From: a virus
Strand: one strand, 5' to 3'
Virus record (IMG/VR): IMGVR_UViG_3300010158_002102
Location: 1 to 46,010 of that record
DNA length: 46,010 nucleotides
Below are positions 40,389 through 46,010 of this stretch, in pieces. The translations under genes were made by a program, and so were the position numbers. The notes beneath the pieces are model-generated. The model was not told the origin of the DNA, did not search any database, and saw nothing but the letters and a program-made list of their open reading frames with translations. Position 1 is the first letter of the stretch. Every line of letters begins with the position of its first letter.

Positions 40389-41349
40389 GAATCTTGCTGT
40401 CTGCACTGCTTACGCATCGAGGCGTAACACACTTAGGTGGCACAATTCTTAAGTCAAATTTTTCTAAAGTTCCTATTGGGATATCTCTGCAACTATACCC
40501 ACGCTTAACTTCATTTCCTCTTATTATAACACTTTGATATCCTGCATTGCAAGTCCAGTCTTTAAACTTATTAAATCCAAACGCATTGAATCGCTCTGCC
40601 TGGTCAAACAAATATTCAGTACCATCTTGATCATACAATGATATTTGATGAGTATTTTCGCCGTTGGATTGTTGTGGAAATCCTGTTTGCATTATCTTCA
40701 TCATTTCTTCAGTATAACCATCTACTACTCTACTTGCAGTAGGATCGCTTTGTGGTTTAAGTGTTACATTAATACCACGTGCGGCAAATCGTTCTAATCT
40801 CGAATACAGTTCATAAAATTTTTCTGGAACCATAACTTGATTAATAGTCACATGTACTCCATCGTACATCAATTGTAAATTTTTGTCACCAAACTCTTGC
40901 TCTCGAGCAAACTCGTCGTGGAAACTAGCTGTTATACTTCTGCGTTGTAATAAACAAGTATTACTAGCCCAACGTTTCCACCAAATCAAACTAGGACTTA
41001 AATTGGTAGTCATATGAATACTTTGGTAAGGAGTTTGAACACCATCATCCAAATGTGCAGTCAACTCTAACAAGTGTTTATAAGCAGTGGGTTCACCGCC
41101 GCTGAAACTCCAATGAAATTGATTAAATCCGTTGTTTCGTGCTTGCCTCTTGATCTCGTCGACAACATGTTTATATAGTTCTAGCGGGTAGTGATCCGGT
41201 ATATCAGTTCTAGCATATGGCCAACAATAGCTACATTTGTAATTGCAAAATCTTCCCAAAATCCAGCTAGTGGAAAATAACGGATTGGTTAACATTGTGC
41301 GTTGGCCAAAACGCACAATATTTTCGAAAGGAATGGTAGAATGGCTCAT
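40369..41349 (-). CDS. Radical SAM enzyme
   Basis: The 326-residue protein has Cys35, Cys39 and Cys42 in LGRFCNYKCSYCWPYARTD, FSGGEPTAYK, ITASFHDEFA, and C-terminal cysteines (WTCNAGYQS, GYSCRDI, KCVTPRCVS). It resembles the 33146, 34025 and 38105 products in layout, so these four form a subgroup. It is transcribed alone. Its start region overlaps the -35 box of the plus-strand promoter at 41349. Confidence 0.87.
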   Translation of the reverse strand: MSHSTIPFENIVRFGQRTMLTNPLFSTSWILGRFCNYKCSYCWPYARTDIPDHYPLELYKHVVDEIKRQARNNGFNQFHWSFSGGEPTAYKHLLELTAHLDDGVQTPYQSIHMTTNLSPSLIWWKRWASNTCLLQRRSITASFHDEFAREQEFGDKNLQLMYDGVHVTINQVMVPEKFYELYSRLERFAARGINVTLKPQSDPTASRVVDGYTEEMMKIMQTGFPQQSNGENTHQISLYDQDGTEYLFDQAERFNAFGFNKFKDWTCNAGYQSVIIRGNEVKRGYSCRDIPIGTLEKFDLRIVPPKCVTPRCVSSADSKIPKIRVV

Positions 41350-41377
41350 TGACAGTATTTACAAATAAGTATATAAT
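41349..41377 (+). promoter_or_regulatory. Sigma70-type promoter for the tRNA-like RNA
   Basis: TTGACA (41349-41354) and TATAAT (41372-41377) are perfect boxes with a 17-bp spacer. The start point falls at about 41384, the first base of the RNA. Confidence 0.85.
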
Positions 41378-41383
41378 ACAACT

Positions 41384-41501
41384 GTAGACGTGAGTGGAAC
41401 TTGGTATACCTCCTCCTAGTAAGTTGACCCCCAACTGAACGGAGGGAATGGGCCTTGCCCTTAGGGCGGCTTTGTAGGTTCGAATCCTACCGTCTACACC
41501 A
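41384..41501 (+). ncRNA. Atypical tRNA-like RNA with expanded anticodon region
   Basis: Acceptor GTAGACG (41384-41390) pairs perfectly with CGTCTAC, followed by A and CCA (41499-41501). The T-arm GTAGG-TTCGAAT-CCTAC is canonical and a GGAACTTGGTAT D-loop-like segment is present. The middle is not a normal anticodon arm. CCTCC (about 41413-41417) can pair with GGAGG, enclosing a 24-nt loop that itself forms AGTTG-ACCCC-CAACT, and then a GGGC/GCCC variable-arm-like hairpin. At 118 nt it is longer than any normal tRNA. It could be an intron-bearing or decayed tRNA, or a tRNA mimic. Confidence 0.7.
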
Positions 41502-41530
41502 TTTTTAACACACAGGCACAGAAAGTTTAT

Positions 41531-41884
41531 ATGAAAAAGGTAATTGTTATACTAGCAACATTGTTGTCGCTATCTGCATTAGCAGAAACTCCGTATGATA
41601 AATTTAATGTGGTTGATGAAGCAACAATGAATGCAAAACATTTTACTCTCAAATCTAACATTGAATGGGTTTTCACAAAAGATGTAAATGCACTATGTGA
41701 GTACGAAGCAAAGAAGCGTGGAACAAAACCATTTAATGTTGGAAGAAAGATAATGGACGGATGTGCGTTTTGGAACAAAGACGAAAAAGGCGATGATGTC
41801 TGTATGGTTATTACTAACATTAAAACTGATTACTGGACACTTGGCCACGAAGTTCGACATTGTTTCCACGGAGGATTTCACTAA
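41531..41884 (+). CDS. Small secreted protein with HExxH motif
   Basis: The 117-residue protein starts with a clear signal peptide (MKK, hydrophobic VIVILATLLSLSALA, cleavage near LAET). It ends with GHEVRHCFHGGFH, an HExxH zinc-protease-type motif plus two further His, only a few residues from the stop. Four Cys could form disulphides after export. Most metalloproteases are longer, so activity is unsure. A periplasmic role in lysis or envelope change is a guess. Confidence 0.75.
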   Translation: MKKVIVILATLLSLSALAETPYDKFNVVDEATMNAKHFTLKSNIEWVFTKDVNALCEYEAKKRGTKPFNVGRKIMDGCAFWNKDEKGDDVCMVITNIKTDYWTLGHEVRHCFHGGFH

Positions 41885-42421
41885 ATGAAAAAAGTAGCAA
41901 GTAGCCCGGAGCGTCATACCTTTCAAAAGGAAGGGTATATCAAACGCTGTGAGGAAGAAGGCAAAGAACCAAATCCTGACTATGTTGCCATGTACGAAAC
42001 TTGGCGAGAGCAAGAAGCAGAAGCTATTGTCGATCCTAAATGGCAAAAGAACAACATGGAATACGATTTGCGTAGTAGCAAAGAAATGTGTGACAAAGTT
42101 AAAGCCAGCGATGCCTATGCTCAAAACTTGTATGCCGCTATGTGTAACATGACTTGGCAAAGCAGAGAGTTTTGGCAAGAACTAAAGGGTGAGACTTGGA
42201 GTTGCAGTTGGCGACATAGTGGCGGTATAATTGCTGACATGCAAGAAAAGGGTGACTATATTGATTGGTACTGTAGTGGTATAGGTAATGCAGAATTAGG
42301 CAACGGCCTAACTGGAGCAGACGGTACTGGATATGTGCCAGAAGGTGTTGTTACCGAAGAAATTGAATTGGATTTGAACCGATTGGGTTGGAGACCAGTT
42401 CCTTGGAGTGATGATGAATAA
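41885..42421 (+). CDS. Phage protein of unknown function
   Basis: The ATG follows the previous stop with no gap, with GGAGG 11 bases upstream. The 178-residue protein has a charged N-terminal half (RCEEEGKEPNPDYVAMYETWREQEAEAI) and a Trp/Cys-rich centre (CNMTWQSREFWQELKGETWSCSWRHSGG), then IDWYCSGIG and an acidic tail. No family recognised. It is probably expressed with the HExxH gene. Confidence 0.7.
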   Translation: MKKVASSPERHTFQKEGYIKRCEEEGKEPNPDYVAMYETWREQEAEAIVDPKWQKNNMEYDLRSSKEMCDKVKASDAYAQNLYAAMCNMTWQSREFWQELKGETWSCSWRHSGGIIADMQEKGDYIDWYCSGIGNAELGNGLTGADGTGYVPEGVVTEEIELDLNRLGWRPVPWSDDE

Positions 42422-42436
42422 CAGAGTAAATACACA

Positions 42437-42607
42437 ATGGAAAAATTAATATTTAATGTGGAAGATATATTCGAAGACATTCCCGGAGATCCGGATAATG
42501 TTATCATGAAGATTCCTCCAGAGATTCTTGAACGCAATGGATGGAATACAGGCGATACGCTAAACATCGAAATCGAAGACGGTGCAATCGTCATAAGCAA
42601 AGTATAA
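42437..42607 (+). CDS. AbrB/MazE-like DNA-binding protein (56 aa)
   Basis: The short frame reads VIMKIPPEILERNGW, then GDTLNIEIEDGAIVISKV, the swapped-hairpin fold of SpoVT/AbrB-type antitoxins and transcription factors, preceded by a 20-residue acidic lead. No toxin gene is adjacent, so a regulatory role is more likely than toxin-antitoxin. GTAAATA lies four bases before the ATG, and its stop forms a TAATG junction with the IF-1 gene. Confidence 0.8.
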   Translation: MEKLIFNVEDIFEDIPGDPDNVIMKIPPEILERNGWNTGDTLNIEIEDGAIVISKV

Positions 42608-42825
42608 TGTCAAAAGACGATATCATTGAATTGACGGGTGCGGTTGAAGAGGTATTGCCGGGAAGTATGTTTAGGGTTAAGGTAGAAAACATTCCTAACC
42701 CACTGCTTTGCTACATGGGCGGAAGACTTAAACAGCATAAGATTAGAATCATATTAGGTGACAATGTTAGGATAGAAGTCAGTCCATATGATTTATCCAA
42801 AGGTAGAATCGTATTTAGGTTGTAA
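42607..42825 (+). CDS. infA-like: Translation initiation factor IF-1 homologue
   Basis: From ATG 42607 the 72-residue protein matches IF-1 over its whole length: SKDDIIELTGAVEEVLPG, SMFRVKVEN, MGGRLKQHKIRIILGD and SPYDLSKGRIVFRL, the last almost identical to the bacterial consensus. IF-1 binds the ribosomal A site during initiation. The TAATG junction decides the start and couples it to the AbrB-like gene. It may favour translation of phage mRNAs, including the leaderless ones inferred here. Confidence 0.93.
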   Translation: MSKDDIIELTGAVEEVLPGSMFRVKVENIPNPLLCYMGGRLKQHKIRIILGDNVRIEVSPYDLSKGRIVFRL

Positions 42826-42827
42826 TC

Positions 42828-43496
42828 ATGAATAGCATAATGGAAACAGTTTGCTGGGTTTGTATGCAAGTTAAACTTAAGAGTAGACCTGGCATCAGTT
42901 TCCAAAATTTGCTAACTTTATTACGCAGACAATTTCGGCATCAAGGCTTTGGAATTAGAATTAAAAGCCAACGTGATAAGTTTCTAGATTCTGAAGAATT
43001 TTATGTCAATGCATATTACGACGCTGAAGATGATTGTAATGGTGAGATTCCTATAGAAGTTGTTGTACATCATAACTTTGATAAAGATGTTGTATGGGAC
43101 CAAAAACATGCCACTGAATTTCTAATTCAAATATTTGATGCAGTGGTACATGAATACAAACATCAGCGTCAAAGTGTTAAAAGAAAATATCAAACATACG
43201 TGGCACATATTCGATCCCCGTATAATCAATATCTTGCAGATCCAGATGAAGTAGATGCGTATGCAGTTTCAATTGCAATCGAACTTTGCAGAAATTTAGG
43301 CAAGTACAGAGCTTTGAGATACATGGGAAAGTTTAGTAGTTTGTCCAGACTCAAGTTCAACGGCAGATATGTTAGCCCATGTTTGGCATCGTATTTTGGT
43401 GCATTTGGAAATCTTCCCAATCCGGTGCTAAAGCGTTTAGCCAAAAAGATCTACGTACGACTACAAAAGGTTGACACCGACGTACTTTTCCTGTAA
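42828..43496 (+). CDS. Metallopeptidase-like protein with HExxH motif
   Basis: The 222-residue protein (222 from ATG 42828; ATG 42840 is an alternative start) has DAVVHEYKHQRQ, an HExxH motif, followed about 40 residues later by DPDEVDAYAVSIAIEL. That Glu or Asp could be the third zinc ligand of a gluzincin-like site. The C-terminus is basic. Such proteins occur in phages without a defined role. It ends inside the -10 box of the next promoter. Confidence 0.65.
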   Translation: MNSIMETVCWVCMQVKLKSRPGISFQNLLTLLRRQFRHQGFGIRIKSQRDKFLDSEEFYVNAYYDAEDDCNGEIPIEVVVHHNFDKDVVWDQKHATEFLIQIFDAVVHEYKHQRQSVKRKYQTYVAHIRSPYNQYLADPDEVDAYAVSIAIELCRNLGKYRALRYMGKFSSLSRLKFNGRYVSPCLASYFGAFGNLPNPVLKRLAKKIYVRLQKVDTDVLFL

Positions 43497-43499
43497 AAT
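43471..43499 (+). promoter_or_regulatory. Sigma70-type promoter
   Basis: TTGACA (43471-43476) and TAAAAT (43494-43499) with a 17-bp spacer. The stop of the preceding gene lies within the -10 box. Confidence 0.8.
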
Positions 43500-43531
43500 A
43501 CAACGTATATTAACCAGCATTAGGGCGTACC

Positions 43532-44245
43532 GTGCATAAGAACGCAACCTTTCCTGTTCAGCAAGTTTTAGAATTGGCCTGTGCGGCCCAACGCATCAAC
43601 GGTGAATACATCAAGGACGTTATAATTCCTGTATTCTCTGACGAAACACCAGATGGAAGAATCCAACTAATGTGTCACAAGCATGGCAATAAAATTCTAA
43701 TGCTGTGTACACTGGATCATACCAACTGGTCTGCTGATCCAAAAGAAGCACCAATGCCCCTTAAGGTGCTGCCTGAAGATATTGCACAAGCAGAAGAAAT
43801 TAAAACTTATTTTAAGCGACTGTTGTTTGCTGCCATCGAAGGTGAAAATGAATTTCAAACCAATATCAACAGTATCCTAAGTGGCGATGTTGTAAAAACT
43901 AACCAGTTTGGTTATGTGGCTTGTTTGCCCAGTGTGTATGTGCGTGACCGTGCAAAGAATCAAATTAAAAAAGTTGCACGGAAATTAGATGAAGGTTTTA
44001 TTGCAGACATTGGTGCCAATCTAAAAGATCTCGATTGTGAAATACTTGAGTCAGTTCGCTCAAAGAACTTTGACGCATACAATGTTTGTGCTATAATAGA
44101 TAACAAGATGGCATCTTGGTTTAGCAAGGCTCCTTTGAAACTGGGAGCATGTGTAATCGTTAAAGCCAAAGTAAAAGATCATAGCGAGCACTGGTTGCAT
44201 AAGAATCCAGTGACTCGTTTAAACTATGTAAAGGCGGCACAATGA
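43532..44245 (+). CDS. Phage protein of unknown function
   Basis: This starts at GTG with AGGG six bases upstream. I do not recognise the 237-residue protein. It has ELACAAQRINGEYIKDVIIP, a QLMCHKHGNKILMLCTL segment and a soluble alpha/beta look, ending in a Lys/Arg-rich C-terminal part. It opens a four-gene operon joined by ATGA junctions. Confidence 0.75.
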   Translation: MHKNATFPVQQVLELACAAQRINGEYIKDVIIPVFSDETPDGRIQLMCHKHGNKILMLCTLDHTNWSADPKEAPMPLKVLPEDIAQAEEIKTYFKRLLFAAIEGENEFQTNINSILSGDVVKTNQFGYVACLPSVYVRDRAKNQIKKVARKLDEGFIADIGANLKDLDCEILESVRSKNFDAYNVCAIIDNKMASWFSKAPLKLGACVIVKAKVKDHSEHWLHKNPVTRLNYVKAAQ

Positions 44246-44730
44246 AACAAGAACTAGATAAATTGTTATGCGAGCGGTATCCCAAGATGATGGTAAATCG
44301 AGACAAGCCCATGCAGGAAACTTGTATGTGTTGGGGATTTGCTTGCGGAGATGGTTGGTTTACTTTATTGGATCAGCTTATGGGAAATATCCAACACCAT
44401 TTGGATTGGAAGAATAAAGACGGTGAAGTTGTTCCGCAAGTAACGCTAGACCAAGTTAAAGAAAAATTTGGTACACTACGTTTTTATTATACGGGTGGCG
44501 ATGATGTTATTGACGGTATGGTACGTATGGCGGAATCGATGTCTGGTGTAATATGCGAAGGATGTGGTAATCCAGCTAGTACAAGCAATGTAGATCCTGA
44601 AACAGGTATTATGGGTTGGATTCGAACTGAATGTAAACCTTGTGAAGAAAAACGTCTAGAAGAACGTGCGGCACGAGTAGCCGAGTATGATGAGGAACGT
44701 AAATTACTCAAAGAAGGAAATGAACAATGA
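44242..44730 (+). CDS. Phage protein with CxxC zinc-ribbon-like segment
   Basis: The 162-residue protein carries CMCWGFACGDGWF near the N-terminus, QVKEKFGTLRFYYTGGD in the middle, and ICEGCGNPAS...RTECKPCEEK, two CxxC pairs fit to bind zinc, followed by a charged helix. The KFGTLRFYY block is common in uncharacterised phage proteins. ATGA junctions on both sides. Confidence 0.75.
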   Translation: MKQELDKLLCERYPKMMVNRDKPMQETCMCWGFACGDGWFTLLDQLMGNIQHHLDWKNKDGEVVPQVTLDQVKEKFGTLRFYYTGGDDVIDGMVRMAESMSGVICEGCGNPASTSNVDPETGIMGWIRTECKPCEEKRLEERAARVAEYDEERKLLKEGNEQ

Positions 44731-44888
44731 TTAAACTTAAACAAATTTTATCAATAGCAATTTTAGTAATGTGTGTTTTTCAAGTATTTGCTACTTGGGA
44801 AACTCCTGCAAACGCAGGCTGGCTGGTGGCCTTGATTGGCTGGATTGAAGTTACTTTTTATCAACGTAAAGAAGGATTAGTACAATGA
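44727..44888 (+). CDS. Small membrane protein (53 aa)
   Basis: The frame begins MIKLKQILSIAILVMCVFQV and ends RKEGLVQ. It has two hydrophobic segments (about 7-23 and 31-45) with a short Trp-containing loop between them. It is linked to the genes before and after by ATGA overlaps, which makes it likely real. It could be a signal-anchor or a two-pass inner membrane peptide; the function is unknown. Confidence 0.75.
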   Translation: MIKLKQILSIAILVMCVFQVFATWETPANAGWLVALIGWIEVTFYQRKEGLVQ

Positions 44889-45493
44889 TTACAATGAAAG
44901 AATGGATGGAGTTGGTTGACTATAAAATTACTGAAGGTAGTGATTATGGTTGGAGTTGTTACGGTCCAAATGCCTACACACTAGATTCGTGGAATGGTGT
45001 CCATGGCAAAGGTGGCTACAGTTTCAGCATTGTGTTCAGTACTAAGAGTCAAAAAGTATACGAAGTTAGTATGTGCGACTACACCAACGATCGTGCCTAT
45101 CGTATGATCAATCCAAAGAATCAGGAAAAGCATCGCAAGGAAGCAGAGTCCAAAAGCGTACTGGCCAATCAAGCGTGGGATGATGTTGATTATATTGATT
45201 TGGAAGTTGATGATGATTTCTTCCAAAAAGCATTGGCTATCCGTGCCGGAGAAGATTATGACACACGGATAAAAGTTCCGGTTGACTTTTCGGATAAAGA
45301 ACTGTTACAATACATGAAACTAGCACACGAACGTGATATAACCTTTAACGAGTTTGTTGAAGAAGCATTACGTCATGCACTTGAAGAAGTTGAATCAGGG
45401 CGTCTTACTAAAAAAGACGCTCAAAAATTTGTAGAAAATAAATCATTTGACCAAAGAATGTGGGAACAGTCTTTGGAAAATATGGAAAAATAA
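44885..45493 (+). CDS. Phage protein with helical C-terminus, unknown
   Basis: The 202-residue protein has a Trp/Tyr/Gly-rich N-terminal domain (YGWSCYGPNAYTLDSWNG, KVYEVSMCDYTNDRAYRMI) and an acidic middle. The C-terminal stretch RDITFNEFVEEALRHALEEVE resembles the helix pair of ribbon-helix-helix proteins. The N-terminal part recurs in T4-like phages as an uncharacterised domain. No function assigned. Confidence 0.75.
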   Translation: MITMKEWMELVDYKITEGSDYGWSCYGPNAYTLDSWNGVHGKGGYSFSIVFSTKSQKVYEVSMCDYTNDRAYRMINPKNQEKHRKEAESKSVLANQAWDDVDYIDLEVDDDFFQKALAIRAGEDYDTRIKVPVDFSDKELLQYMKLAHERDITFNEFVEEALRHALEEVESGRLTKKDAQKFVENKSFDQRMWEQSLENMEK

Positions 45494-45495
45494 AA

Positions 45496-46010
45496 ATGAG
45501 AATCAAACTGGTCAGCGACCTCCATTTAGAGTTCAGTGACATTAACATTCAAAACGACAACAACTATGACGTTTTGATCCTCGGTGGTGACATTATGGTT
45601 GCCCAGGATCTCCACGACCATCATGCCGCTGACTTTAATCCATACAGCAGTGGAGCATTGGCAGATCTTAGCCGTAAGATGCAACGGGTCGCTCGTTTTC
45701 GCGACTTCTTTAAGCGTTGTAGTTTTCAGTTCCCACATGTAATTTACATCATGGGCAATCACGAATTCTATCACGGTAAGTTCTACGCGGCTATTGATTA
45801 CATGCGTGAAGAGTGTGCCAAATATCCCAACGTGTATATGTTGGAACAAGACATGAAGATCATTGACGATATTGTATTCGTGGGTGGCACGTTGTGGACT
45901 GATATGAATCGTCGAGATTCTTTGACCATGCATGCTATCAAAGATATGATGAACGACTTTAAAATTATTCGTAATGAAAAGCGTGAGTATGCGGCTATGA
46001 GTCCGCTGGA
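45496..46010 (+). CDS. Metallophosphoesterase, cut by window end
   Basis: The open frame from ATG 45496 runs off the window (171 residues seen). It has SDLHLEF (7-13), LILGGDIM and IMGNHEFYHG, the first three metal-binding blocks of the calcineurin-like family. The final GHTH block would lie beyond the edge. It is not closely similar to the other family member at 8707, so not a recent duplicate. Confidence 0.9.
   Translation, partial: MRIKLVSDLHLEFSDINIQNDNNYDVLILGGDIMVAQDLHDHHAADFNPYSSGALADLSRKMQRVARFRDFFKRCSFQFPHVIYIMGNHEFYHGKFYAAIDYMREECAKYPNVYMLEQDMKIIDDIVFVGGTLWTDMNRRDSLTMHAIKDMMNDFKIIRNEKREYAAMSPL

Noticed and set aside
10464-41349. RiPP precursor peptide gene
   Set aside because: I looked in the divergent gaps and small frames for a leader-core peptide. 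The gaps are at most 40 bp and no credible short gene was found, so the substrate may be a larger protein or a glycan.

Overview
The window looks like an internal part of the genome of a large, AT-rich, tailed bacteriophage with T4-like gene control. The evidence is a dense tRNA cluster, a free-standing HNH homing endonuclease, exact copies of the T4-type late promoter box TATAAATA, a tail-fibre-type structural gene, very tight gene packing with ATGA/TAATG junctions, and phage-typical nucleases and phosphoesterases. The host cannot be named from the sequence. The many sigma70-type promoters (TTGACA, 17 bp, TATAAT) and the bacterial class II tRNA-Tyr point to an ordinary bacterial host, probably aquatic (inference).

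Region 1 (1-3473) is an RNA region. It holds 14 tRNAs (Tyr, Asn, Ser-TGA, Trp, Leu-TAA, Ser-GCT, Thr, Gly, Pro, Ala, Met, Arg-CCT, Val, Cys) with encoded CCA ends, the HNH gene, two small genes, and a gap of about 300 bp that folds into nested hairpins. One of the small genes is a homologue of the RNA polymerase omega subunit. Between and after the last tRNAs lie five copies of a previously unremarked RNA element. Each has a GGATNN...NNATCC closing stem whose two arms covary, an invariant ACAGCAA after the 5' arm and TGT after the 3' arm. One copy carries a circularly permuted tRNA-like domain (T-arm before D-arm). The array runs directly into a Ro60-like TROVE/vWA gene (3474-4886). I read this as a phage Ro60-Y RNA system with a multi-member Y RNA array.

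Region 2 (4915-9350) is a run of accessory plus-strand genes: a GIY-YIG-like protein from a probably leaderless mRNA, a CX5R phosphatase, a P-loop kinase, a probable restriction-modification pair, and a metallophosphoesterase closed by a strong terminator.

Region 3 (9440-41349) starts with a tail-fibre-like gene and continues with about 31 kb of biosynthetic and tailoring genes. It holds 11 radical SAM proteins (two with B12-binding-type N-termini), nine 2-oxoglutarate/Fe(II)-type oxygenases, a flavin-dependent halogenase, a class III aminotransferase, a glycine-amidinotransferase-like enzyme, an AdoMet-decarboxylase-like protein, an SDR, a methyltransferase, a GT8-like glycosyltransferase, three SGNH hydrolases and a pair of kinase-like paralogues. 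The genes form eleven alternating transcription units. Divergent starts are separated by only 23-40 bp, several with TATAAATA/TTAAATA boxes 4-6 nt before the ATG, and every convergent pair overlaps at its 3' ends. Late expression next to a fibre gene suggests decoration of a virion protein or surface glycan, but the product is unknown.

Region 4 (41384-46010) has a promoter-driven, tRNA-like RNA of 118 nt with an abnormal anticodon region, followed by small genes. These include a secreted HExxH protein, an AbrB/MazE-like protein, a translation initiation factor IF-1 homologue, a second HExxH protein, several unknown phage proteins and a metallophosphoesterase cut by the window edge. Phage copies of both RNAP omega and IF-1 suggest that the virus supplies its own parts for the host transcription and translation machinery.
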